From: Acidobacteriota bacterium | Lineage (GTDB): Bacteria > Acidobacteriota > Blastocatellia > HR10 | Direction: 5' to 3' | DNA length: 64,000 nt | Assembly: GCA_030550025.1 (NCBI GenBank) | Contig: JAUQQC010000001.1 | Span: 310,001 to 374,000, forward strand | Program-made: the position numbers and the translations under genes | The notes under the pieces: generated by a model | The model's input: the letters and a program-made list of their open reading frames with translations, nothing else | The model's database searches: none | What the model was told of the DNA's origin: nothing | Part shown: in pieces, positions 32,958-42,804 of the stretch | Position numbering within the stretch: position 1 is the stretch's first letter | How the letters are laid out: every line of letters starts with the position of its first letter

Positions 32958-35900
32958 ATGACGCGCGAGCACCTCACTCCCGATCAACGTCGCGCTGTAG
33001 AGACGCTCGATCGGTCACTCCTTGTGACGGCCGGGCCGGGGGCTGGAAAGACGCGGGTGCTCGTCGAGCGCGTCCTTCGGATCCTCGAGAGCGGCCTCGC
33101 TAGCATGGAAGAGATCGTCGCCATCACGTTCACCAACAAGGCGGCCAACGAGATGAAGACGAAGATTCGCCTCGCCCTGAGGGAACTGGCGCGGCGCGCC
33201 CCCTCGCGGCGGTGGCAGGAGGCGAAGCGGCAGTTGGAGACGGCGGCGATCTCCACGATTCACGGATTCTGCGCGCGCCTGTTGCGCGCGTATCCGGTCG
33301 AAGCTCAAGTGGATCCGGAGTTCATCATCCTCGACGAATTCCGAAGTCGCGTGCTTCTCATGCGAGCTGTTGAGGAGGTCATTGAGGAGAACCTTGAGGC
33401 GGAAGACGCGGTCATCGGGCGCTTGGTCATCGGGTATTCGCGGCGCGGGCTCATCGAGGCGATCGCCGATCTCTACATGATGGTGCGCACCTTGGGCATG
33501 TCCCTGGAACAGGTCATCGCGCTGACCGAGCGCGAGCGGCGCACTTCGGCCGAGTATCGGGCGGCGGTCGAACGGCTCGGGAAGATCGTGGAGAGACTCG
33601 AGGTCTTCCCGAAACCGACCGAGCGCATGGCCGCGCAGATCGCAGACTTCGTTCGCGCCTATCGGTTATACGGGCCGCTCCTGCGTCTGGAGCCGCGGAT
33701 CGAAGACGCTCCCGTGTTGGAAGAGTGTTTGCGAGCGTTACGAGACGCGCGGGTCGAAAAGCGTGGGCGCATGAGCGAGCTGGCTGCGGAAGTGGACGCT
33801 TGTTTGGAAGAGATCGAGCTGACGTTCTATGACGCGGGTGCAGGAGAGGTGATCGCCGCCCTCGGTCACCTCCTGCAGCAGGTTGACGAACGCTACATGG
33901 CGCTCAAGCGCGAGATGATCGGCCTCGATTATGAGGATCTGCAGTGGAAGGCGCGCGAGTTACTGCGCACGCACGCTACGATCGCGGACTCCCTCCGACG
34001 GGAGATCAAGTTCCTCCTCGTGGATGAGTTCCAAGACACGAATGCCCTGCAGAAGGAGATCATTGATCTCTTACGGGGAGGGGGGGATCGGCCCCAACTC
34101 TTCATCGTCGGCGATGCCAAGCAATCCATCTACAACTTTCGCGGGGCGGCGGTCGAGGTCTTTCTGAGGGCGCAGCGGGAATTGCGGGAGCAAGGTGGCG
34201 CGCACGTTGAGTTGGAGCGCAATTTTCGGAGCACGGCAGGACTTGTGCGCTTCTTCAACGCGTTCTTCGCTCGTCTCATGCGTGTGGAGGAAGGAGCGTG
34301 GCCGGCGGAGGTGCTCGAAGCCTTAGGGCGAACGCCTTTCGTCGAGAGCGTGGCACAGCGCGAGGGGAACGTAGCGGCGCCCATCGAGTTGCTTCTGGAG
34401 ATCGGTCCACATATTCGCACGGCGGAAGATGCGCGCCGATGGGAGGCCCGGCGGCTGGCCGAGCGCATCGCGCGCATGGTGGGCGAGGGGGAGCAGCTCG
34501 TGGGGGAAGAGGTGGGAGATGGGCGCGAGCGCGCGCGCGCGGTCCGCTACGGCGATGTGGCGTTGCTCTTCCGCGCGATGACCGATGTGAAGGTCTACGA
34601 GCGCGCTCTGCGCGAGCGCGGCATCCCGTACTACGTGCTCGCGGGGCGTGGCTTTTACGAGCGCGAGGAGATCCGCGATTTGCTCTCGCTGCTTCAATTT
34701 TTGGAGAACGCGACCGACGAAGTGGCGCTGGCGGCGGTTTTACGCTCGCCGCTCTTCGGTCTGTCGGATGAAGCGCTCTTCTGGCTGCGGCAAGCGGCGG
34801 AGGCGTCGAGCGAGGGATGGCTCGATCCCCATCCGCTTCTGACGAGTTTGCGACATCACGAGCGCGTATTGGGGATCGCGGCGGAAGAGCGTCCACGCGT
34901 CACTCGCGCAGCGGAAGTGCTCACGCATCTGCTTCGTCTGCGGGATCGGCTCTCTCTGGTGGAATTACTCCAGGAGATCCTCGCACTCACGCAGTTTGAT
35001 GCCATTCAAGCAACGGCCTTCGACGGCCATCAGCGCGTGGCCAACATCCGAAAACTCATCGAGCTGGCTCGCGGGTTTGAGGCGAGCGGGCCACATGCGC
35101 TCAGCGATTTCACGGCTTTCGTCCAGCAATTCGCGGAGATGGCTGAGGAGAGCGAGGCCCAGGTGACAACTGAGACCGCCGATGCGGTGCGGTTGCTGAC
35201 CGTGCATAAGGCCAAGGGCCTGGAGTTCCCCGTCGTCATCATCCCGGACTTGGGGCGTCCCTTCCGGAGGGACGCGCCGCCTTTGATCTTCGACCGTGCT
35301 GCGGGCATCGGGGTGAAGGTCCCAGATCACCGCGGGCGGCTTCACGACACGTGGTCGCGACGGCGCGTTCTCGAAGTCCTTCAGCTGCGCGAGTATTTCG
35401 AGCATCAACGACTGCTCTTCGTCGCGATGACGCGCGCGCGCGATTACCTTATTCTCTCCGGCGCTGCCGAGCGTCTCAGCGGTCAAGGGGAATGGGCCGA
35501 CGCGGCGCCTCTCCTTCCCGGAGCGAGTTGGCTCGAATGGGTTGTGCGCGTCTTGGAGCTCCCGGACGTCGAAGCGCTTCCCGAGCAGTACGAGTGGAAC
35601 GGCGTGAAGATTCGGATCGCTTTAGGCACGGGAGAAGCCCGCGAGAGGGAAGTGGCCGCTTCGGAGACGTTGGTCGCTCGCTATCCGCAACTCGAGCGCG
35701 GCGAACCCATTTCGTCATCGCTTCTGCCTCCGCTCTCCGAGAGCCAACGCGAAGCGATGGAGCGCGTGCGGCATCGTCTGGCTCCTCCTCCGATGGACGT
35801 GAGCGCGAACGTCTTCCCGATCGCCGTCACGCGCGTGCTCGCGCTCCATCGCTGTCCGCTGCAGTTCTATTTCGAGAGCGTCCTCGACCTGCCGGCGTGG

Positions 35901-36671
35901 GATGAGGGCTGGGATGCGCCGACGCTCTCGGAGGAGGCGACGCGCGTTCCGGCGACGCTTCGCGGGCGCATCGTCCATCGCTTTTGCGAAGAGTACGACG
36001 GATCGGAGCCGTGGGAGGTCATGCTCGATCGCCTCGTCGAGGAGATGGTCGTCCGGGAGTCCGACATATTGGGACGAGTATCGGCCGGGCCCGCTCGGGC
36101 GACGGATCGGGAGGCGGAGGCCTCATGGGATGAACGCGTGCGGGTTTATCGAGAGAGAGTCATGAGGGATGTGCGCTCGCTCGTTGAAACCTATGTGCGG
36201 AGCGACTTCTATCGCGCGATCGAGGCGATCCTGTGGGGGGAGAAGCCGGGGCGCGTCCAGAGCGAGCGGGAAGTCCTCTACCGCACGAGGTGGGGGATCG
36301 TGCGGGGGCGATTGGATAAGGTGATCTGGATGGAGGACGGGACGGCATGGATCGTCGACTTCAAGACGAATCGCGTCGGTGGGGACCTCGGGGCGCTCTT
36401 CGAAGAGTATGCGCTGCAAATGCGGATCTACGCGCTCGCGGTTCAGCAAGCATGGCGACCGCGCGCGGTTCGTGCGGAGCTGTATTTCCTCGATCCCGAT
36501 GTGCGCGTGCCCGTGCCGGTGGAGGCGTTCGACGAGACAGCGGCGCTTCTGGAGCATTTGACCGAAGAGATCGCACGGGCTCGAACGCTGGCGGACTTTC
36601 CGGCGCGTCCCGATCCCGCTCGGTGTCGGCGTTGTCCGTGCGCGGGCTTCTGTCCCGAGCGCGCGATCTGA
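32958..36671 (+). CDS. addA: AddA-like UvrD-family helicase-nuclease
   Basis: A 1237-residue superfamily 1 helicase with a C-terminal RecB-type nuclease. Motif I AGPGAGKTRVLVERV is near residue 26 and motif Ia is AITFTNKAANEMK. Motif II is DEFQDTN (about 356), followed by GDAKQSIYNFRGA, VHKAKGLEFPVV and VAMTRARD. The nuclease domain shows GRLDKV...WIVDFKTN (catalytic D and K). Unusually, a Cys in LHRCPLQFYFES and a terminal CRRCPCAGFC repeat the four-cysteine Fe-S pattern of AddB. It forms one operon with addB, with a two-base gap. The helicase drives DNA unwinding and the nuclease cuts one strand. The cysteine cluster is uncommon for AddA. Confidence 0.93.
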   Translation: MTREHLTPDQRRAVETLDRSLLVTAGPGAGKTRVLVERVLRILESGLASMEEIVAITFTNKAANEMKTKIRLALRELARRAPSRRWQEAKRQLETAAISTIHGFCARLLRAYPVEAQVDPEFIILDEFRSRVLLMRAVEEVIEENLEAEDAVIGRLVIGYSRRGLIEAIADLYMMVRTLGMSLEQVIALTERERRTSAEYRAAVERLGKIVERLEVFPKPTERMAAQIADFVRAYRLYGPLLRLEPRIEDAPVLEECLRALRDARVEKRGRMSELAAEVDACLEEIELTFYDAGAGEVIAALGHLLQQVDERYMALKREMIGLDYEDLQWKARELLRTHATIADSLRREIKFLLVDEFQDTNALQKEIIDLLRGGGDRPQLFIVGDAKQSIYNFRGAAVEVFLRAQRELREQGGAHVELERNFRSTAGLVRFFNAFFARLMRVEEGAWPAEVLEALGRTPFVESVAQREGNVAAPIELLLEIGPHIRTAEDARRWEARRLAERIARMVGEGEQLVGEEVGDGRERARAVRYGDVALLFRAMTDVKVYERALRERGIPYYVLAGRGFYEREEIRDLLSLLQFLENATDEVALAAVLRSPLFGLSDEALFWLRQAAEASSEGWLDPHPLLTSLRHHERVLGIAAEERPRVTRAAEVLTHLLRLRDRLSLVELLQEILALTQFDAIQATAFDGHQRVANIRKLIELARGFEASGPHALSDFTAFVQQFAEMAEESEAQVTTETADAVRLLTVHKAKGLEFPVVIIPDLGRPFRRDAPPLIFDRAAGIGVKVPDHRGRLHDTWSRRRVLEVLQLREYFEHQRLLFVAMTRARDYLILSGAAERLSGQGEWADAAPLLPGASWLEWVVRVLELPDVEALPEQYEWNGVKIRIALGTGEAREREVAASETLVARYPQLERGEPISSSLLPPLSESQREAMERVRHRLAPPPMDVSANVFPIAVTRVLALHRCPLQFYFESVLDLPAWDEGWDAPTLSEEATRVPATLRGRIVHRFCEEYDGSEPWEVMLDRLVEEMVVRESDILGRVSAGPARATDREAEASWDERVRVYRERVMRDVRSLVETYVRSDFYRAIEAILWGEKPGRVQSEREVLYRTRWGIVRGRLDKVIWMEDGTAWIVDFKTNRVGGDLGALFEEYALQMRIYALAVQQAWRPRAVRAELYFLDPDVRVPVPVEAFDETAALLEHLTEEIARARTLADFPARPDPARCRRCPCAGFCPERAI

Positions 36672-36689
36672 GCGGGGTGTCCCCTTGGT

Positions 36690-36719
36690 TTGACAGGAGC
36701 GCGCGCACTGACATACACT
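36690..36719 (+). promoter_or_regulatory. Promoter of the VWFA gene pair
   Basis: TTGACA (36690-36695) and TACACT (36714-36719) are spaced by 18 bases, 18 bases after the AddA stop and 12 bases before the VWFA start. A very short leader results. Confidence 0.45.
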
Positions 36720-36730
36720 GAGATCGTCCT

Positions 36731-37684
36731 ATGAGTTGGTGGAAACGATCGGTCAGCGCACTCGCCGTTCTCGCCGTGATCGGAAACGGGCTCGTCTTCT
36801 CGCAACGCCCATCGCCAGCGGCGTCTCCGTCGCAGGAAGAGGTGCGGCTGGGTACGATCGGCGTCAACCTGCCGGTCACGGTTTATGATAAGGATGGCCG
36901 CCTGGTGACTGATCTCACGGTCGAAGATTTCGAGGTGCGCGAGGATGGCGTCCCGCAGCGCATCCTCTCGTTCTCGAAGGAGAACGAGCTGCCGCTCAGC
37001 GTCGCGTTGGTCATGGACACGAGCAACAGCGTTCGCCCGAAGCTGAAGTTCGAGAAGGAGGCGACGATCGCGTTCCTTGATGGGATCATTCGTCCGAAGA
37101 GAGATCGCGCGCTCTTTGTCACGTTCGGTTCGGTGATCGAGTTGCATCAAGACTTCACGGACGATGTGGAGGATTTGAAAGCGGCGATCCAAGCCGTGAA
37201 GGCTGGGGGAGCCACGCCGCTTTATGATGCCCTCTATCGCGTGATCGAAGAGAAGATGGCGATGGCATCGGGGCGCCGTGTCCTCGTCCTCATCTCCGAT
37301 GGGGAGGATAATGCGAGCGAGCGCACGTTGGAGGAAGTCATCGAGCTGGCGCAGCGCCATGAGGTCGTCATCTACGCCATTGGAACGGCACATGCTGGCG
37401 GCTTCGGGGTGACGATGGGGATGGTGGATGCCCCAGGGACGAAAGAATTGCGACGCATCGCTGAGGAGACCGGCGGTCGCGCCTTTTTCCCTCAGAAAGT
37501 GCTCGATCTTGAACGCAATTTCTCCGAGATCAGCACGGAGTTGCGTAGCCAGTACTATCTCTTCTACGTCTCCAGCAATCAGAATCGCGATGGGCGATTC
37601 CGAAAGATTGAGGTGCGCGTCGCCGGTCGCAAGGACCTGCGGGCGCGCACTAAGCGCGGGTATAAGGCCCCTCAGGCCTCGTGA
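36731..37684 (+). CDS. VWFA-related acidobacterial protein, first copy
   Basis: A 317-residue exported protein with a signal peptide (about 1-24, core ALAVLAVIGNGLVF). An N-terminal beta domain (about 38-90, including VYDKDGRLVTDLTVEDFEV) is followed by a von Willebrand factor A domain (about 95-280) with the metal-site motif DTSNS, the Thr in GATPLYDA and the Asp in SDGEDN. The combination corresponds to the VWFA-related acidobacterial domain (TIGR03436 type), a marker of this phylum. It is probably a secreted adhesion or assembly protein of unknown partner. Its stop overlaps the GTG start of a second copy. Confidence 0.92.
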   Translation: MSWWKRSVSALAVLAVIGNGLVFSQRPSPAASPSQEEVRLGTIGVNLPVTVYDKDGRLVTDLTVEDFEVREDGVPQRILSFSKENELPLSVALVMDTSNSVRPKLKFEKEATIAFLDGIIRPKRDRALFVTFGSVIELHQDFTDDVEDLKAAIQAVKAGGATPLYDALYRVIEEKMAMASGRRVLVLISDGEDNASERTLEEVIELAQRHEVVIYAIGTAHAGGFGVTMGMVDAPGTKELRRIAEETGGRAFFPQKVLDLERNFSEISTELRSQYYLFYVSSNQNRDGRFRKIEVRVAGRKDLRARTKRGYKAPQAS

Positions 37685-38748
37685 ACGAGATGTCGTGCCG
37701 CGGCTTCATGCCTAGCTTTGAGAAGAGAGGAGGACGTTGCTTCGCGATCGGCTTTCTCCTCATCGGACTCGGGCTCGCGCCAGCCTCTCCTTCGCCGTTC
37801 GGAGGCCGATCGGGCGGAAGGGAAGGCGGGGTTCAGGAAAGCACCCCTCGCGACTTCGGCGAGCGCTCCGCGCAGAAGCCCAAGCGCGCGACCGCTGAGG
37901 AGCCGGACGAGCAAGTACATTTGAACGCTCGGTTGGTCAACGTCTTCTTCACGGCCACCGATCGGCGTCGTGCTATCGTCACTGATCTTCGACGCGAAGA
38001 GGTGCGGGTCTTCGAGGATGGTCGAGAGCAAGAGATCTTCACCTTCGTGCGTCAAACGGACCTGCCGCTGACAATCGCGTTGCTCATTGATGTCAGTGCG
38101 AGTCAACAATACACCTTGCCGGAGGAAAAGGCGGCGGCCGCGCGGTTCATCCGCTCCATCGTGCGCCCGGGAAGGGACGTTGTCGCCATCGTAGCGTTCC
38201 GCGATGAGGTGCGGATCATTGAGGATTTCACATCAACGATCTCGCGACTGGAGGTGGCGCTGAACCGCGTGCGCTATGTGCCGCCGACGGGGCGCGATCC
38301 GCGCTTCGGCGGCACCTCACTCTACGATTCGATCGTGCTCGTTGCGCGCGAGCTTCTGGCCGAGCAACCGGGACGCCGCACAATCCTCCTGCTCACCGAT
38401 GGCGAAGACACGACGAGCCTGTATCGGCTTCACGATGCCATTGCCGAAGCGTTGCGCGTGGAAGCGACGATTTACGCCATTGGCATCGGCGATCGGTATC
38501 GGTTCGGAATCAACAGCGGCGTGCTTCGGCGGTTGACGCAGGAGACGGGCGGACGGGCTTATTTCCCGAAGAACGCCCGTGATTTGACGCGCGCCTTTCG
38601 AGAGATCGAAACGGAATTACGGAGCCAATATTTGGTCGCCTATTACCCTTCCGATCCCACCCCTAATGGGCGGTTTCGCCAAATCGAAATCCGCGTTCCG
38701 ACGCGCAAGGGCCTTCACATCCGTCATCGGCGCGGATATATCCTCTAG
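37681..38748 (+). CDS. VWFA-related acidobacterial protein, second copy
   Basis: A protein of up to 355 residues parallel to the preceding one. After a hydrophobic signal region (about 20-40) and a charged linker come a beta domain (NVFFTATDRRRAIVTDLRRE) and a VWFA domain with DVSAS, GTSLYDSI and TDGEDT. The C-terminal SQYLVAYYPSD resembles the first copy's SQYYLFYVSSN, so the two arose by duplication. GTG 37681 overlaps the upstream TGA; ATG codons at 37690 and 37708 are alternatives, and the latter gives a more typical signal sequence. The domain order is the same as in copy one. Convergent atpC ends three bases away. Confidence 0.88.
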   Translation: MNEMSCRGFMPSFEKRGGRCFAIGFLLIGLGLAPASPSPFGGRSGGREGGVQESTPRDFGERSAQKPKRATAEEPDEQVHLNARLVNVFFTATDRRRAIVTDLRREEVRVFEDGREQEIFTFVRQTDLPLTIALLIDVSASQQYTLPEEKAAAARFIRSIVRPGRDVVAIVAFRDEVRIIEDFTSTISRLEVALNRVRYVPPTGRDPRFGGTSLYDSIVLVARELLAEQPGRRTILLLTDGEDTTSLYRLHDAIAEALRVEATIYAIGIGDRYRFGINSGVLRRLTQETGGRAYFPKNARDLTRAFREIETELRSQYLVAYYPSDPTPNGRFRQIEIRVPTRKGLHIRHRRGYIL

Positions 38749-38751
38749 GGC

Positions 38752-39168
38752 TCACTCCTCTTCGAGACCTTTCCCAGCAACGCGCAAGCGCACGAGCGCC
38801 CGCTGCAGACGGGCTTGAGCGCGCAGGAATTCGATCTCGCTCGTGCTCTGCCGCATCTCGCGCAGAGCGCGTTCGCGCGAGCGGCGCGCGCGCTCGACGT
38901 CAATCTCCTCGGGGCGCTCGGCGGTGTCGGCGAGGACGGTCACTTTGTCGGGGAGCACCTCCACATATCCTCCGCGCACGGCGAGCAAATGCCGCTCGTT
39001 CCCGATCCGATAGCTCACGATCCCCGTCTGCAGCAAGCTGAGCAGGTACGTATGTTCGGGAAGAATGCCCAACTCTCCTCCGAGGCCGGGGACCGTGACT
39101 TCATCCACCCACTCTTCGAGCACCAAGCGCTCGGGCGTCACGACCTCCAGTTTGATCTTTCCCTTCAT
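38752..39168 (-). CDS. atpC: ATP synthase F1 subunit epsilon
   Basis: A 138-residue F1 epsilon subunit. The N-terminal beta-barrel shows KIKLEVVTPERLVLEEWVDEV, VPGLGGELGILPEHTYLL (the LGILPxH motif) and the C-terminal two-helix part (about 88-135), which regulates ATP hydrolysis. The start at 39168 is 10 bases after atpD, with a GGACGGAG site. It is the second gene of a two-gene unit. The other ATP synthase genes are not in the window. Confidence 0.95.
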   Translation of the reverse strand: MKGKIKLEVVTPERLVLEEWVDEVTVPGLGGELGILPEHTYLLSLLQTGIVSYRIGNERHLLAVRGGYVEVLPDKVTVLADTAERPEEIDVERARRSRERALREMRQSTSEIEFLRAQARLQRALVRLRVAGKGLEEE

Positions 39169-39178
39169 CGTCTCCGTC

Positions 39179-40874
<1,696 letters not shown>

Positions 40875-40894
40875 ACCCTCAGCACCCGTGCGCA

Positions 40895-40923
40895 AGGATA
40901 CCACGACTTCCCCATTCTGTCCA
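40895..40923 (-). promoter_or_regulatory. Promoter of the tRNA-Arg gene
   Basis: On the minus strand TGGACA (40918-40923) and TATCCT (40895-40900) are spaced by 17 bases. The start lies about 14 bases upstream of the mature tRNA, leaving a short 5' leader for RNase P. Confidence 0.58.
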
Positions 40924-40968
40924 GCCGCCCCGGAGTCAGAGCGGCGCGACCATCACCGAGTTCCGGCT

Positions 40969-41751
40969 TCATCTCTTCGCGATCAAAGCGCGCACGCGTT
41001 CCAGGTCCTCTGGTGTATCTACGCCAATGGAGCGTTCGGCGACGGGCACGACCTTGATTCGAACACCGTGTTCCAGAGCGCGGAGTTGCTCCAATTGCTC
41101 GGCCTCTTCCAGAGGCGTTGGCGGCCATGCCGCCAATTGTCGCAGCAGCTCGCGCCGATAGACATACAGGCCCGTGTGCCGGCGATAGAGCCCAAGCAAC
41201 GAGGGTTCCGCACGAAGCGCCGCCTCAAGCGAACCCGCTCGTCGAACAGCCTCGCGCGGAAAGGGGATCGGCTGGCGAGAGAAATAGAGGGCGAATCCCT
41301 CGTGATCTGTGACGACCTTGACGACGTTCGGATTAAGGACCTCTTCGGCACTCTCCATAGGTTCGCTCGTCGTCGCCATGAGGATATGGGGATTAGTGAG
41401 CACGGGTTCGAGGGCAGCAGCGATCACTGTGGGCTCAAGGAGTGGCTCGTCGCCCTGAACGTTGACGACGATTTCAGCTTCCAGATGCATGGCGGCTTCG
41501 GCCACGCGTTCGGTTCCGCTCCGGTGATGCGGGGAAGTCAGAACGGCCTCTCCTCCAGCTTGCTGGACGACCGCTGCGATGCGCTCATCGTCGGTCGCCA
41601 CGAGAACGCGCGCGACGTGGGGGACGCATCGGGCGCGTTCGTAAACGTGCAGGATCATCGGGCGCCCACCGATCGTCAGAAGCGGTTTCCCGGGCAGCCG
41701 CTGCGCGGCATATCGCGCCGGGATGATGACGACGACTCGCTCGCGCGCCAC
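40969..41751 (-). CDS. kdsB: CMP-KDO synthetase (3-deoxy-manno-octulosonate cytidylyltransferase)
   Basis: A 260-residue nucleotidyltransferase. It has IIPARYAAQRLPGKPLL (nucleotide-binding N-terminus), VATDDERI, the HRSGTERVAEA segment, VVNVQGDEPLL (metal site), and the C-terminal IGVDTPEDLERV. It activates KDO for lipopolysaccharide inner core, so the cell has a Gram-negative envelope. The start codon is uncertain: GTG 41751 yields the family-typical N-terminus just before IIPARY, but has no clear ribosome site. The frame remains open upstream to about 41940, with a TTG and other GTG options. The gene lies upstream of tRNA-Arg on the same strand. Confidence 0.93.
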   Translation of the reverse strand: MARERVVVIIPARYAAQRLPGKPLLTIGGRPMILHVYERARCVPHVARVLVATDDERIAAVVQQAGGEAVLTSPHHRSGTERVAEAAMHLEAEIVVNVQGDEPLLEPTVIAAALEPVLTNPHILMATTSEPMESAEEVLNPNVVKVVTDHEGFALYFSRQPIPFPREAVRRAGSLEAALRAEPSLLGLYRRHTGLYVYRRELLRQLAAWPPTPLEEAEQLEQLRALEHGVRIKVVPVAERSIGVDTPEDLERVRALIAKR

Positions 41752-42139
41752 GTCGTGGAGAATAGAGGACGCTCGGCGACGGGTCAAGGAGAAAGGACCT
41801 TTGGGTACAGGTAAGCCGAAAAACGGGGAACACAAACGGAAGCGCTGCGCTGTCCACGAGCCCATCCAAACGAATAGCTCCGCTCCGTCCTGTACGGGCG
41901 ATGGCGCCTCGGGGCCTTGAGGACTCGGATCACCGGTCACCCTCTCCCTGTCAGGTGCCGGTCCAGGTATAGAGGCTCGGCGCGTTTCATCCGTTGCCAG
42001 ACCGAACGCTCTTGTGTAAAATCTCGCTTAATTCATCGGGAGCAAGCGGGGCATCTCATGGACATCATCGGCGTGGGAGGCTATGAGCGCGGAGAAGACC
42101 GAAGAAGGCGTTAGTGTGGCCAGGGGGTAAAGCGTTCGT
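41752..42139. other. Region between kdsB and the respiratory operon
   Basis: The 388 bases between the divergent starts hold the ACIII promoter at 41994-42022, a leader of about 110 bases, and two very short frames (42058-42114, 18 codons, and 42083-42130, 15 codons) that are probably chance. No RNA gene was recognised. Part of it (41752-41940) is an open frame upstream of kdsB and could belong to that gene. Confidence 0.5.
41994..42022 (+). promoter_or_regulatory. Promoter of the ACIII-caa3 respiratory operon
   Basis: TTGCCA (41994-41999) and TAAAAT (42017-42022) are spaced by exactly 17 bases, five of six consensus at each. Transcription would start near 42029, 110 bases before actA. No other comparable promoter was noticed before 54.5 kb. 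Confidence 0.72.
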
Positions 42140-42799
42140 ATGGCGCAGATCTTCCATCGCAGCACGAACCTCATCGCGAGGGTGAGCATTCTCGGTGCGG
42201 TGTTCATCATCGCGGCGGTGACATGGGCGTTGGCAGCACTCAATCGGTCCCCTTATGTGACGCAGGTGGGCGTAGCACGAGAACAGCCCGTTCCGTTCAG
42301 CCATAAGCATCATGTGAAACAGCTCGGCATTGATTGCCGTTACTGCCACACTTCGGTCGAGGAAGGTCGTTTTGCCGGGATTCCCCCGACGGAGACCTGC
42401 ATGACCTGTCATTCGCAAATTCATGCGACGAGCCCTATGTTGGAGCCCGTGCGCGAGAGCTGGCGCACGAATCGGCCGATCCCGTGGACGCGCGTCTACG
42501 ATCTGCCGGATTTCGTTTACTTCGACCACTCGATCCATGTGAAGAAGGGCGTTGCATGCGTCACCTGTCACGGTCCGGTGGATGAGATGCCGCTCGTATG
42601 GAAGGCGAGCACGTTGCATATGGAATGGTGCCTGGAGTGTCATCGGCAGCCGGAGCGATACATCCGTCCACGCGAGTATGTCTTCCGCACGGATTGGGCG
42701 CCGCGCGAGGATCAACGGGAGTTAGGACGACGGCTCGTTCGGGAGTACAAGATCGATCGGCCGGAGAGATTGACGGATTGCTCCGTGTGCCATCGGTGA
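42140..42799 (+). CDS. actA: Alternative complex III pentahaem cytochrome c subunit
   Basis: A 219-residue membrane-anchored cytochrome c with five CxxCH haem motifs: CRYCH, CMTCH, CVTCH, CLECH and CSVCH. An N-terminal transmembrane anchor (about 12-34) precedes the haem domain, which has the HKHH and DHSIHVKKG histidines typical of this subunit for bis-His ligation. ActA receives electrons in the quinol:electron-acceptor oxidoreductase alternative complex III. The gene heads an operon actABCDEF. The closest upstream purine stretch is AGGGGG, 14 bases ahead and rather distant, so the ATG at 42140 is chosen mainly from the family N-terminus. Confidence 0.97.
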   Translation: MAQIFHRSTNLIARVSILGAVFIIAAVTWALAALNRSPYVTQVGVAREQPVPFSHKHHVKQLGIDCRYCHTSVEEGRFAGIPPTETCMTCHSQIHATSPMLEPVRESWRTNRPIPWTRVYDLPDFVYFDHSIHVKKGVACVTCHGPVDEMPLVWKASTLHMEWCLECHRQPERYIRPREYVFRTDWAPREDQRELGRRLVREYKIDRPERLTDCSVCHR

Positions 42800-42804
42800 G
42801 GGGG

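Noticed and set aside
42058-42130. Mini-frames of 18 and 15 codons in the leader of actA
   Set aside because: No Shine-Dalgarno-like sequence at proper distance, no amino acid bias suggesting attenuation, and random frames of this size are frequent.
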